NCBI RefSeq assembly: GCF_002873135.1 | Contig: NZ_MCVI01000002.1 | Span: forward strand, 24,394-88,393 | Reading direction: 5' to 3' | DNA: 64,000 nt | From: Shewanella sp. 10N.286.48.A6 | GTDB lineage: Bacteria > Pseudomonadota > Gammaproteobacteria > Enterobacterales > Shewanellaceae | Shown: positions 49,107 through 58,754 of the stretch, in pieces | How positions within the stretch are numbered: the stretch's first letter is position 1 | How the letters are laid out: every line of letters starts with the position of its first letter | Program-made: the position numbers and the translations under genes | Notes under the pieces: generated by a model | Database searches by the model: none | Told to the model about the DNA's origin: nothing | What the model saw: the letters and a program-made list of their open reading frames with translations, nothing else

Positions 49107-50006
49107 ATGAAACCAACATGGATCCGATTATGGTTTAGCGCAGCCATTGGTTTAGGAGTAAGCCAAGTGGCTTTAGCTGAAGACTCACTCGTTGATGAAA
49201 GAGTAAAAGACGAGCTTAAAACTTCAGAGGAGCGCTTTGTCATTACCCCCCATAAAGTTAATTACATTTTGCCATACACCTATAATGACAACCCTAACAC
49301 TGACCCATATACAAACTTTACAACCAATGACGACAATGAAGAAGTCATCGATAACGCTGAGGCTAAGTTTCAGATAAGCTTTAAATTCCCGCTGTGGTAT
49401 AACGTTTTTGGCGACAATGGCCACCTCTATTTCGCCTATACCAACCAGTCTTACTGGCAAGTCTATAATAAAGAAATTTCCTCCCCTTTTAGAGAAACTA
49501 ATCATGAACCGGAAATGTTCATGCTATTCAATAATGACTGGCAAGTGGCAGGGTTAACAAATTCGTTTTGGGGTGTAGGGGCTGTGCATCAATCTAATGG
49601 TCAATCTGGTTCACTTTCACGCAGTTGGAATCGAATTTACGGCACCATGGTATTTGATAGAGGCCCTTTTGCATTAGGTCTAAAGGCGTGGTGGCGGATC
49701 CCTGAAGATGAAAAAGCAACACCCAGCTCGCCTGAGGGTGATGACAACCCCGATATTGAAGACTATATGGGCAACTTTGAGTTAACAGCCGTCTATGGCC
49801 TTGATGAGCATATGTTTACCTTAATGGGGCGCAATAATTTACAACACCCAAATAAAGGCTCCATTGAGTTTACTTGGAGCTATCCGATATTAGGCAATTT
49901 ACGCTTATATACCCAGTACTTTAATGGCTATGGCGAAAGTATGATTGACTATAATCATCATAATCAGCGCATTGGGATCGGGGTTTCGATTGGTGATATT
50001 CTTTAA
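49107..50006 (+). CDS. pldA: Outer membrane phospholipase A1 (OMPLA)
   Basis: 299 residues with signal peptide (about 1-24) and a beta barrel. The catalytic His-Ser-Asn is present: H161 and S163 in AVHQSNGQSG, N175 in SRSWNRIYG, spaced as in E. coli OMPLA. It hydrolyses phospholipids that reach the outer leaflet of the outer membrane. Strong ribosome-binding site AAAGGGAG. Divergent from cobA; terminator after. Confidence 0.94.
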   Translation: MKPTWIRLWFSAAIGLGVSQVALAEDSLVDERVKDELKTSEERFVITPHKVNYILPYTYNDNPNTDPYTNFTTNDDNEEVIDNAEAKFQISFKFPLWYNVFGDNGHLYFAYTNQSYWQVYNKEISSPFRETNHEPEMFMLFNNDWQVAGLTNSFWGVGAVHQSNGQSGSLSRSWNRIYGTMVFDRGPFALGLKAWWRIPEDEKATPSSPEGDDNPDIEDYMGNFELTAVYGLDEHMFTLMGRNNLQHPNKGSIEFTWSYPILGNLRLYTQYFNGYGESMIDYNHHNQRIGIGVSIGDIL

Positions 50007-50060
50007 AATAGGCCATCACAAACAATAAAAACAACCATAAAAACAACAATAAAAACAATA

Positions 50061-50100
50061 AAAAAGGTGAAGCTGCAGTTATATACAGTTCACCTTTTTT
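50061..50100. terminator. Bidirectional terminator between pldA and the downstream hypothetical gene
   Basis: Outer arms AAAAAGGTGAA and TTCACCTTTTT, with a smaller inner hairpin CTG/CAG, between convergent genes. Confidence 0.82.
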
Positions 50101-50131
50101 GTTATCAATACCCGACTAGCTTGTTAGCAAC

Positions 50132-51853
50132 TTAGTAAGCTTTACTATCACCGCGAGTAGAGATTGAAATACCTTTATCGGTAATATCCAAGTTTACCTG
50201 CATGCGCATGTCATAATCTTTGAGCATTTCTAGTTCTTCTGGCACTTGCTCACCGCTTTCTTCAATGAGTGAAAATACCGGTTTCAGCACTTTTTGATAA
50301 TCAATCGACATATTCGCTAAGCCATTAGCGACCAGCGGTTCTTTAGCCAGCTTATTAGCTAAATCCTCACCTTTATCACCACTATAAATCACAATGTGCT
50401 GATCTTTAATAGCCATTTGAGCGCTTACCCCCATTGAAGGTGGCAGCATTAGCAATGAAGACACATCGATGGGATCACCATTAGTCTCCAGTTGAACTTG
50501 GGCTAACTGAGGCACAAATGGCTTAACCATGTTCAATAGCATTTCTGGGTTTTCAGCCGATAAGCTAATCAGTGCATCTAGGTGCTTAAAGCCAGGCTCA
50601 CCATTTTCGTCAGTTAACGAAAAGTCGACTATGGTGGCACTCATGCCCTTAACCCCATTGGCCATGCCTGTCATCATGCCAAGCATTGCCGGATTTTGGC
50701 CGCTGATTTCATATTGCATTTGCGCTAGTGCTTCACACTGATAACTGGGCGTTTGTAAATCTTGCCAAATTTCAGTTAATGCTGGTGCTAATTGCGCCGC
50801 ATCAAGCCCCAGTGCTATGGACATGGCATTGTCAGTTAGGCTATTAGTGAAACTAGGAATAAAACCACGCATTTTATTAAATGCACCTAATATCACTTGG
50901 TTGTTAGATTCAACCACCATTTGGGCATCAAACTGCGCTTGTTTACGGCTAACATTAAATGCTTTTAAGCCCATAACCGTGCGCGGCCAATTTGTAGCGA
51001 TAGCATCAAGCTCTGTTTGACACTCAGCCGTTTTAAACTCTGCAAAAGGATCACTGCCAGTGCCGTCTAACTCGCCTAATTTAGATAACTGTTTAGCCAG
51101 CATATTGCCATCAGTTGAGGTTAATCCTTTCACTAATTCCACATGGTTTATAAAGCTTATACTGTCGTTTAAAAAACCATGAGTCTTAATGATATCTTCA
51201 ACAATGCCACTGTCACTAATTGGATTATCAACTTTGGATAATCCCAGCGCCGTTGCTAATAATTCTGGTTTATTGAAGGAGGTATTTAAGGTTACTGTTA
51301 ACCAGCCATCTTGCTGGGCAACAACTAAATCAATCGATTCATCGTCATCAATAAGTGAATAAGCACGATACTCAAGGCCTTCAATGGTTGCCGTGGTGTG
51401 GGCTAAACCGCTTTCTTCTGACGCTTTGTCCAATACTTTCCAAATAGCCTGTTCATCAGTGACTTGCACCTTAAAAACAGGCAACGCGCCTAGCGTGTAG
51501 GTATATGACTCAATCTTGGCAGGCAAACCAAAGGTTGTTAAAAACAGTTCAGGGTCTTCAAGGCTAGTTAAATAACTTTTATATAAACTGACAAAAAATC
51601 CCTCTTGGGCACTTGAATATGGGCCAGCCTGCTCAATTTGCTCTAGTTGGGCAGCACCGTTTTGCCCCATAGGCATTGAATACAAATAATCTTCTAACGG
51701 AAACGGGGTGAGTTGTCCTGAAAAAAGTAAGGTATCTGCTGGGATATACGCGAGCATGTCGTTATCAGTTGTGGTGACACCATCGTTGTTCGATAGCATG
51801 TATGCGCCTGCACCAGCAGCGGCAATGGCAACTGCGATAGCCAGTTTTTTCAT
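50132..51853 (-). CDS. Large hypothetical exported/anchored protein
   Basis: 573 residues. N-terminal hydrophobic segment MKKLAIAVAIAAAGAGAYML without an obvious cleavage site, so either an uncleaved anchor or a signal peptide; the rest is probably periplasmic. The opening of the mature part (DMLAYIPADTLLFSGQLTPFPLEDYLYSM in short) recalls DUF3352-like proteins, but I cannot assign a family firmly. Four cysteines in the middle part (ECQTE, YQCEA). Function unknown. Confidence 0.6.
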   Translation of the reverse strand: MKKLAIAVAIAAAGAGAYMLSNNDGVTTTDNDMLAYIPADTLLFSGQLTPFPLEDYLYSMPMGQNGAAQLEQIEQAGPYSSAQEGFFVSLYKSYLTSLEDPELFLTTFGLPAKIESYTYTLGALPVFKVQVTDEQAIWKVLDKASEESGLAHTTATIEGLEYRAYSLIDDDESIDLVVAQQDGWLTVTLNTSFNKPELLATALGLSKVDNPISDSGIVEDIIKTHGFLNDSISFINHVELVKGLTSTDGNMLAKQLSKLGELDGTGSDPFAEFKTAECQTELDAIATNWPRTVMGLKAFNVSRKQAQFDAQMVVESNNQVILGAFNKMRGFIPSFTNSLTDNAMSIALGLDAAQLAPALTEIWQDLQTPSYQCEALAQMQYEISGQNPAMLGMMTGMANGVKGMSATIVDFSLTDENGEPGFKHLDALISLSAENPEMLLNMVKPFVPQLAQVQLETNGDPIDVSSLLMLPPSMGVSAQMAIKDQHIVIYSGDKGEDLANKLAKEPLVANGLANMSIDYQKVLKPVFSLIEESGEQVPEELEMLKDYDMRMQVNLDITDKGISISTRGDSKAY

Positions 51854-52137
51854 TTATTTGTGCTCCATAATTCACATGTAAGTAATAACAAGTCACTCTT
51901 CCTTGAGAGTAAATGCTTAGTTAATGCCGATAACTCAATTTGATCAAGCATAGCGATAACTTAGCACACTTTTAATTTGCAAATAAAATAATGCCTCGAT
52001 AAAAGTGGCTTGGGGTTTGATAAGCAATAACCGAGTTAAGCAATTGTTTATAAGGTTTAAAAGTCTAATAAAAGGTTAAGCAGGTGCCAAAAAGATAGGA
52101 TAAATAAACCATGAAGATAGCGATATCGATGAAAGGT

Positions 52138-52177
52138 TGGTTTCTCGGCTAGCCAATGATGGCTAACCGAGACAACC
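52138..52177. repeat. Long imperfect stem-loop
   Basis: Arms TCTCGGCTAGCC (52143-52154) and GGCTAACCGAGA (52161-52172) pair with one mismatch and are extended by GGTT/AACC. No T run, so not a terminator. Confidence 0.65.
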
Positions 52178-52528
52178 AAAAGATTATGCTTACGCTAGCA
52201 AGCCAATCACTACACACTCGTTTTACGAGCGAGGCTTTGGAGGTACGTGGCGTGCAAAAACATGCCTAAAGTGTCGACAAAACCATCTACGGGAACTTCT
52301 AAATTTAGACTATAGAATTAACAAATGCCTAATTGTTTTTGGCTAAATATCACGATATAAAGCAACAGAGGTAAATATCAGTCATTGGTTTTAATACTTT
52401 GGTCGAAAGCAATGTTAGCTATTAATAATAAGCGCTCGCATTAGCAGTAAATATTAACCTTAGCGACCCATATGTTGCGTTCAACATCCCTATTGACACT
52501 TTTATTGTATCCCAAAAATATTAAACTC

Positions 52529-52564
52529 AAAAAAATATCAGCCTCATTGGACTGATATTTTTTA
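52529..52564 (-). terminator. Rho-independent terminator of cysJIH
   Basis: Stem AAAAATATCAG / CTGATATTTTT with a 10-base loop and flanking A/T runs, about 30 bases after the cysH stop. Confidence 0.85.
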
Positions 52565-52590
52565 TAACCAAATGACTAACCTGCAATTGG

Positions 52591-53331
52591 CTAAATTTCG
52601 TAATGTAATCCACATTCACGCTTCAAGCCATTAAAACGGGTTTCTTCTTCGCTCATTCCTAGCTCTAGGGGTTTGCTTGAATGGGTATCGCCAACGGACA
52701 CATAACCTTGCTCCCACAGCGGGTGATAAGGTAGTTGATGCTCACTAAGGTATTCATGGACATCTTTGTTACTCCAATCAATGATGGGCAGTAGCTTATA
52801 TTTATCACCATGAATAGCTAAAATGGGCAGCGCTTCACGGCTACTGGCTTGTGAGCGACGCAGCCCGGCAAACCAAGTGCCGACATTTAGCTCAGCCAAA
52901 GCACGTTGCATAGGCTCCACTTTATTGATGCGATTATACTTTTCTAAGCCTTCGAGATCTTGCTCCCAAAGCTTACCGTAACGGGCTTCTTGCCATGCAG
53001 ATGACTGCTGGGCGCGAAATACCTGTAGATTTAAATCTAGTCTTTGGGTTAACTCATCAATAAATTGATAGGTTTCAGCAAACAAGTATCCTGTATCCGT
53101 CAATATCACCGGAATATCTGTCTGCGCTTGGCTTACCATATGCAACATAACCGCAGCTTGAATACCAAAACTTGACGATAAAGCATGTTCGCCAGGCAAA
53201 AAAGCTAATCCCCAAGTGACTCGCTCTTGCGCGGTTAAATCGGCTAAAAAGCGATTCACTTTTTCTAGCACTATTTTTTGCTCAGACTTGGGAGCTGATA
53301 ATAGTGCTTGCAACTCATTGTGATTAATCAT
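52591..53331 (-). CDS. cysH: Phosphoadenosine phosphosulfate reductase
   Basis: 246 residues from the ATG at 53331 (AGAGGT 7 bases upstream); another ATG at 53364 overlaps cysI and would add 11 residues. It reduces PAPS to sulfite with thioredoxin. Seen: [43 protein letters not shown], and the catalytic ECGLH near the C-terminus ([10 protein letters not shown]). Third gene of cysJIH. Confidence 0.95.
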   Translation of the reverse strand: MINHNELQALLSAPKSEQKIVLEKVNRFLADLTAQERVTWGLAFLPGEHALSSSFGIQAAVMLHMVSQAQTDIPVILTDTGYLFAETYQFIDELTQRLDLNLQVFRAQQSSAWQEARYGKLWEQDLEGLEKYNRINKVEPMQRALAELNVGTWFAGLRRSQASSREALPILAIHGDKYKLLPIIDWSNKDVHEYLSEHQLPYHPLWEQGYVSVGDTHSSKPLELGMSEEETRFNGLKRECGLHYEI

Positions 53332-53356
53332 CGTAATGACCTCTGTTGCTAACCCG

Positions 53357-55048
53357 TTAGCCATGAAAATCTACAGCGGCATCGTTCACGGCTTTAATTA
53401 TGCCAAAGCGAACTGTAAAGTTACCGAAGGTTTCACCTGCATCACGCTCAAGTACATACAAGCCGAATAATCTGTCTAACTCAGCTAAAATTTCAGCTTC
53501 TTGAATATTCTCTTTGTACATTTTATTAAGGCGTGTGCCTTCAAAGCTTGCACCTAAATACAAGTTATAACGTCCCGGCGCTTTACCTACTAAACCAATT
53601 TCGGCTGCGAACGGTCTCGCACAGCCATTAGGGCAACCTGTCATTCTCACCACAATGGCTTGCTCGTTAATACCATGCTTAGCTTGCAGCGCATCAATAT
53701 GGTCAATAAACTCTGGGAAATATCGCTCCGCTTCGGCCATGGCTAATGGACAGGTAGGCAGCGCCACGCAGGCAATTGAATGGCCGCGGGTTTGACTGAT
53801 AACCTTGCCAAAAAAGCCATGCTTACGGGCTAAATCTTCAATCGCAGCTTTATCTTCTTCTGCAACCCCAGCAATAATCATGTTCTGGTTAGAGGTCATT
53901 CTAAAATCACCTTTATGGATTTTGGCGATTTCTCTTAAGCCTGTTTGCAGCGTCTGACCAGGTTCATCTTTAATACGACCACTTTCAATGAACAAGGTTA
54001 AATGCCAGTTGTTATCTAAGCCTTGAACCCAACCATAACGGTCACCGCGATCGCCAATCACTACCTCACGTTTAGGTTCAAAACTCACCCCTGCACGCTT
54101 TTCAACTTCTGCTTTAAATTCTGCAACGCCATGATCGACAATGGTGTACTTCAAACGTGAACGCTTACGATTGACACGGTTACCCCAGTCACGCTGAACT
54201 GTCATAACAGCTTCAGCGAATTTAATCACATCGTCAGTTTTAATAAAGCCAAAATCATCCGCTAGACGTGGAAAGGTTTCCACTTCACCATGAGTTGAGC
54301 CCATACCGCCACCAGCAACTAAATTAAATCCGACTAACTCACCCGCTTCAGCGATGGCAATAAAACCTAAGTCATTGGTATAAACATCAACATCATTGTC
54401 TGGGGGTACTGCTACAGCCATTTTAAATTTACGTGGCAAGTAGGTTTTACCGTACACAGGTTCGTTAGTTTCAGTATCAAGCAGCTTTTCTTTATCTAAC
54501 CAAATTTCAGCATAGGCGTGAGTATGAGGCAATAAATGATCTGACAACTCTTTAGCCACTGCATAAGCCTGTTGATGTAACTTAGATTCAACAGGGTTTG
54601 GGTTACACATTACGTTACGGTTAACGTCACCACAGGCCGCAATAGAATCTAACGCCGCTCTATCAAGGCCTTGGATCAGCGTTTTTAAATTACGCTTTGG
54701 AATGCCGTGGTATTGAAACGTTTGACGGGTGGTTAAACGAATACTGTTTGATGTGGTTAGCGTTGATGAGATTTTATCCACATCCAACCATTGCTCAGGA
54801 CTACAAATGCCACCAGGCACACGGGCACGCAACATGAAGCTGTATAAAGGCTCAAGTTTTTGCTCTTTACGCTCATTACGTAAATCACGATCGTCTTGCT
54901 GATAAAAGCCGTGGAATTTGATCAACTGCTGATCGCCATCACTAAACGAACCGGTAACTTGGGTGTCTAAGCCTTCTTTAATGGTGCCGCGCAGGTAATC
55001 ACTGTCGGTTTTTAAATATTCATTTACTGCTAACTTTTGCTCACTCAT
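53357..55048 (-). CDS. cysI: Sulfite reductase hemoprotein beta subunit
   Basis: 563 residues. It reduces sulfite to sulfide at a siroheme-4Fe4S centre with electrons from CysJ. Ferredoxin-like half-domains are visible ([29 protein letters not shown]), and the cluster/siroheme cysteines lie in [16 protein letters not shown] and [17 protein letters not shown]. Full length. Separated from cysJ by a 100-base gap with a hairpin. Confidence 0.96.
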   Translation of the reverse strand: MSEQKLAVNEYLKTDSDYLRGTIKEGLDTQVTGSFSDGDQQLIKFHGFYQQDDRDLRNERKEQKLEPLYSFMLRARVPGGICSPEQWLDVDKISSTLTTSNSIRLTTRQTFQYHGIPKRNLKTLIQGLDRAALDSIAACGDVNRNVMCNPNPVESKLHQQAYAVAKELSDHLLPHTHAYAEIWLDKEKLLDTETNEPVYGKTYLPRKFKMAVAVPPDNDVDVYTNDLGFIAIAEAGELVGFNLVAGGGMGSTHGEVETFPRLADDFGFIKTDDVIKFAEAVMTVQRDWGNRVNRKRSRLKYTIVDHGVAEFKAEVEKRAGVSFEPKREVVIGDRGDRYGWVQGLDNNWHLTLFIESGRIKDEPGQTLQTGLREIAKIHKGDFRMTSNQNMIIAGVAEEDKAAIEDLARKHGFFGKVISQTRGHSIACVALPTCPLAMAEAERYFPEFIDHIDALQAKHGINEQAIVVRMTGCPNGCARPFAAEIGLVGKAPGRYNLYLGASFEGTRLNKMYKENIQEAEILAELDRLFGLYVLERDAGETFGNFTVRFGIIKAVNDAAVDFHG

Positions 55049-55075
55049 CCTGTGGCCTCTATCGATGCTTTTATG

Positions 55076-55102
55076 ACGCTGGTGATATCAAATCACCAGC
55101 GT
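55076..55102 (-). promoter_or_regulatory. Perfect hairpin between cysJ and cysI
   Basis: Arms ACGCTGGTGAT (55076-55086) and ATCACCAGCGT (55092-55102) around a 5-base loop. No T run follows on the minus strand. It may stabilise or process the operon mRNA and tune the CysJ to CysI ratio. Confidence 0.65.
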
Positions 55103-55148
55103 GTATATTATTTTCGTTATGCTTATTTCGAACTCATGCGGTATTCAT

Positions 55149-56933
55149 TTAGTAAACGTCTTTTTGATAACGTTTCGCACTGCGCAACCCTTCAAGGTAA
55201 TCCTCAGCGCCCTGCACATCTAAACCACCATACTTAACTGCGACATCTAGTAAGGCTTGATGGACATCTTTTGCCATACGCTCTGCATCGCCACAGATAT
55301 AAAAATGCGCGCCATTTTGTAGCCATGCCCAAATCGCTTCACCTTGCTCTGCAATCCGGTGTTGCACATAAATTTTATGTTGTTGATCACGTGAGAAAGC
55401 CACATCGAGGCGCGATAAATCACCCGCTTTTAGGTACTGTTGCCACTCAACTTGGTATAAAAAGTCTTGCTCAAAATGCGGATTACCGAAAAATAACCAG
55501 CTATCGCTGTTAACGCCGTCTGCTGCACGTTGTTGCATGAAGGCTCTAAAAGGCGCCACACCAGTGCCAGGGCCAACCATAATAACTGGAGTGTCGCTAT
55601 TTTCTGGCAAACGAAAATGCTTATTCGGTTCAACGTAAACCTTAACTTGCTGACCTTCTTCTGCAGATGCTAAGAAGTGCGAAGCGCCGCCAAAACGCGC
55701 TTGACCCGCACGCTCATCTTCAACCAGTGCCACGGTTAAATGCACTTCGTTTTCCACTTCCGCTTGGCTAGAGGCAATTGAATATAAACGCGGTGTTAAT
55801 GGGCGTAATAAACTTACTAAGGTTGCGGCATCGATTTTTACTGGATACAAACTGATTAAATCAGCTAATTGATGACCTAATACAAACTGGCGAGTTTGCT
55901 CTTTATCTGCAGCAATCGCGCTAAGCTCTGCATTCCCCGCAAGCTCTGCCCATGCCGTCACAAGACCCGGGTAAAGTTGGGTTAGCTCTTTTTTATCTGT
56001 TAATGCTTGTTGTAGCGATAAGGTATTTTTACTGACCACAACTTCAGTTGACGGGTCTAATCCTAAACCGCTAATCACTTCAGTGACTAAAGCCTCGTTA
56101 TTGGTAAACCAAATACCTAAGGCGTCACCCACTTGATAACTGATACCAGATTCGCCTAAATCGATTTCCACGTGGCGAACATCACGATCAGAATCACGAC
56201 CGGTAAGCTTTTGACTTAATAACACTTCTGCTTCATAAGGATTTTGCTTGGTAAATTCGCTTTCACCCGCCGCTTTGGCGCTATCAATTGACACTACGCT
56301 GGCACTGCTAGTTTCAACTAATGGCTCAACCGCTGTTATTACCGACTCAAGCCATTGCTCTGAAGCTTCTTCGTAATCAACATCACACTCAACTAACGGC
56401 AATAATTCTTTTGCCCCTAAAGCAGATAAGCGTTCGCTGAAGTCTTTACCGGTTTGACAATAAAACTCATAGCTTGAGTCACCTAAGGCCAAAATTGAAA
56501 AGTTAAGTTGATCTAACTTAGGCGCTCTTTTTGAAGCAAGGAACTTATGCAATTCAATGGCATCATCTGGCGCCTCACCCTCACCGTGGGTACTGACCAC
56601 CGCAATCAAAATGGTTTCTTGCTTTAACTGACGCACATTGTAATCAGCCATCGAGCTTAAATTAACCGTAAAGCCTTTAGTCGATGCCTTTGCAGCTAAC
56701 TCTTTAGCGATACCTTGACCATTACCCGTTTGACTACCAAATAAAATTGTCACAGTTTGCGCTGCACTAGCCTCTGGCGCACTTGCTGTTTGCCCTTGAT
56801 TTGAAGATGCAGCCAAATAGCCACTAACCCAAGCTAATTGCACCGCAGATAATTCAGAAGTGAGCTGTTTTAGCTTGTCGACTTGTCCTTGAGACAATGG
56901 CGATGCGAATGAAGAAAGTTCTTTTAACAACAT
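55149..56933 (-). CDS. cysJ: Sulfite reductase flavoprotein alpha subunit
   Basis: 594 residues. It moves electrons from NADPH through FAD and FMN to CysI. N-terminal flavodoxin domain with LFGSQTGNGQGIAKELA (near 65-80) and STHGEGEAPDDA; FAD domain with RLYSIASSQAEV; NADPH domain with GPGTGVAPFRAFMQQR and YICGDAERMAKDV, ending SAKRYQKDVY. Full length. First gene of the operon, divergent from pntAA. Confidence 0.96.
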   Translation of the reverse strand: MLLKELSSFASPLSQGQVDKLKQLTSELSAVQLAWVSGYLAASSNQGQTASAPEASAAQTVTILFGSQTGNGQGIAKELAAKASTKGFTVNLSSMADYNVRQLKQETILIAVVSTHGEGEAPDDAIELHKFLASKRAPKLDQLNFSILALGDSSYEFYCQTGKDFSERLSALGAKELLPLVECDVDYEEASEQWLESVITAVEPLVETSSASVVSIDSAKAAGESEFTKQNPYEAEVLLSQKLTGRDSDRDVRHVEIDLGESGISYQVGDALGIWFTNNEALVTEVISGLGLDPSTEVVVSKNTLSLQQALTDKKELTQLYPGLVTAWAELAGNAELSAIAADKEQTRQFVLGHQLADLISLYPVKIDAATLVSLLRPLTPRLYSIASSQAEVENEVHLTVALVEDERAGQARFGGASHFLASAEEGQQVKVYVEPNKHFRLPENSDTPVIMVGPGTGVAPFRAFMQQRAADGVNSDSWLFFGNPHFEQDFLYQVEWQQYLKAGDLSRLDVAFSRDQQHKIYVQHRIAEQGEAIWAWLQNGAHFYICGDAERMAKDVHQALLDVAVKYGGLDVQGAEDYLEGLRSAKRYQKDVY

Positions 56934-57274
56934 TGGAGAGCCCTATAACAGTTTAATATCATCAGATTACTCCGATTCTTTAAAACCAAAAAAGACTAAA
57001 AGTTGATTCTTTATTCCATTAAGGAATATGCAAAGCTGCATTTTTAAGCTACAAAAGTGTGGTCTAGTGCAAACTTTTGGGTCTGAACTCGGTAAAAATG
57101 TGATTTAGCGCATTATTTACTTGTTTCAAACCTAATAATTGCCAGAATGAAGCACCTAAAAAAATGTGCACCATAAAAAGGCACTTAGAAAAAATGAGTA
57201 TTTAAAACAAAGTTGTATTAAATACTCACACGACCCGACCCTTCCCTATTTACACTAACTAAGAGGTTGTCCTT
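56934..57274. other. Divergent promoter region between cysJ and pntAA
   Basis: About 340 bases. It contains the candidate sulfur motif at 57010-57020 on the cysJ side. Nothing firm for the pntAA promoter was found. Confidence 0.5.
57010..57020 (-). promoter_or_regulatory. Candidate sulfur-regulon motif upstream of cysJ
   Basis: TTTATTCCATT followed by AAGGAATA, so the site is partly palindromic (TATTCC/GGAATA). Identical 11-mer and similar distance (77 against 80 bases) as upstream of cobA. Confidence 0.45.
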
Positions 57275-58468
57275 TTGAAATTAGGTCTACCGAAAGAGAG
57301 TCACCCAGGTGAGTTACGCGTTGCGTTAATCCCTGCCAATGTGACCGCATTATTAAAAAAACAGCTACAAGTGATCGTAGAATCAGGCGCTGGACAAAAC
57401 GCAGGCTTTACCGACGACGATTATGTCAAGGTAGGCGCCACTATTGCTTCATCACGAGCAGCGCTACTGAATGAAGCTGACATCATTACCGTGGTGAACT
57501 GTAAGGGTGAGCAATTCGATGAAATTAAAGCGCTAATCAAGCCTCAGCAACTGCTGATTGGCATGATGGACCCGCTGATTAACCCGCAAAATGCCCAAGC
57601 AATTGCTGACACGGGTGCCAGCGCGATTGCCTTAGAACTTATTCCACGTATTACCCGTGCCCAAAGTATGGATGTGTTGTCATCAATGGCAACGATTTCA
57701 GGCTATAAAGCTGTGTTACTCGCCGCCCATAAAGCGCCGCGTTTATTCCCAATGATGATGACAGCTGCTGGGACATTAAAACCCACTCGCGCCTTTATTA
57801 TGGGTGTGGGTGTTGCGGGACTTCAGGCCTGCGCCACAGCTAAGCGTCTTGGCGCCGTTGTCGAAGCCTATGATATTCGCCCTGCGGCGCGCGAGCAGAT
57901 TATTTCTGTTGGTGCAAAACCGGTTGAGCTTGATATTGAAGCCGAAAACACTGAAACCAAAGGCGGTTATGCCACCGAGCAAAGTGATGACTTTTTAAAG
58001 CGTCAACAACAAGCGATGGCGAATGTGTTAGCACAACAAGATATTGTGATTACCACTGCAGCCATTCCAGGCCGTAAAGCCCCTGTGCTTATCACTAAAG
58101 AAATGGTTGATGGCATGAAAAATGGCACCATCATCGTTGATTTAGCGGCAGAATCAGGTGGTAACTGTGAATTAACCCGCGTTGATGAAGTTGTTATGCA
58201 TAACGGCGTGATGATTTTAGGGCCGTCTAACGTACCTAGTACTGCGGCAAATCATGCCAGCCAAATGTATGGTAAAAATGTCGAGAACTTACTGAACTTA
58301 ATCGTCAGTAAAGAAGGTGAACTGGTTCTTGATTTTGAAGACGAAATTGTAAGAGACACTGTTGTTGCTCATGGCAAAGAAGTGACCAGTGCTCGCCTGA
58401 GAGATTTATTGGGTCTTGCGCCTTTAGCAACGCCTGAAGCTGACACGACTGTAGAGGAAAAAGCATAA
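57275..58468 (+). CDS. pntAA: NAD(P) transhydrogenase subunit alpha part 1 (NAD-binding domain I)
   Basis: 397 residues from a TTG start at 57275 with AGAGG 8 bases upstream; no ATG gives the canonical N-terminus MKLGLPKESHPGELRVALIP. NAD-binding fold with RITRAQSMDVLSSMA (mobile loop region) and MGVGVAGLQACATAKRLG near 176. Soluble part of the proton-pumping transhydrogenase that makes NADPH from NADH. The alpha chain is split here into two genes; its stop overlaps the pntAB start (TAATG). Confidence 0.93.
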   Translation: MKLGLPKESHPGELRVALIPANVTALLKKQLQVIVESGAGQNAGFTDDDYVKVGATIASSRAALLNEADIITVVNCKGEQFDEIKALIKPQQLLIGMMDPLINPQNAQAIADTGASAIALELIPRITRAQSMDVLSSMATISGYKAVLLAAHKAPRLFPMMMTAAGTLKPTRAFIMGVGVAGLQACATAKRLGAVVEAYDIRPAAREQIISVGAKPVELDIEAENTETKGGYATEQSDDFLKRQQQAMANVLAQQDIVITTAAIPGRKAPVLITKEMVDGMKNGTIIVDLAAESGGNCELTRVDEVVMHNGVMILGPSNVPSTAANHASQMYGKNVENLLNLIVSKEGELVLDFEDEIVRDTVVAHGKEVTSARLRDLLGLAPLATPEADTTVEEKA

Positions 58469-58749
58469 TGGATATGACCTTGTTATTATTGCTGACGCTT
58501 TTTGTCGTCGCAGTATTTTTAGGTGTTGAGCTGATCACTAAAGTGCCACCGACACTGCACACGCCATTAATGTCTGGTTCGAATGCTATTTCAGGTATTT
58601 CACTGGTAGGCGCCCTACTGTCAGCAGGTTCTGGCGGTGGCATGATAGTGAATGTACTTGGCTTTATCGCCGTAGTGCTGGCTACCATCAATGTGGTCGG
58701 TGGTTACATGGTCACCAACCGTATGCTAGCTATGTTCAAGAGGAAATAG
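58468..58749 (+). CDS. pntAB: NAD(P) transhydrogenase subunit alpha part 2 (membrane)
   Basis: 93 residues with three membrane segments (about 3-20, 40-60 and 62-82), containing the GSNAISGISLVGALL signature of domain II. The ATG overlaps the stop of pntAA. Together with PntB it forms the proton channel. Confidence 0.93.
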   Translation: MDMTLLLLLTLFVVAVFLGVELITKVPPTLHTPLMSGSNAISGISLVGALLSAGSGGGMIVNVLGFIAVVLATINVVGGYMVTNRMLAMFKRK

Positions 58750-58754
58750 ACTCA

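Larger units (their letters stand above)
51854..52590. other. Non-coding spacer with hairpins upstream of the hypothetical and downstream of cysH
   Basis: About 740 bases without a gene. It holds a large stem-loop (52138-52177), a stretch at 52195-52300 with CTCG/CGAG and other short repeats reminiscent of the 37170-37927 spacer, and the cysH terminator (52529-52564). Confidence 0.5.
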
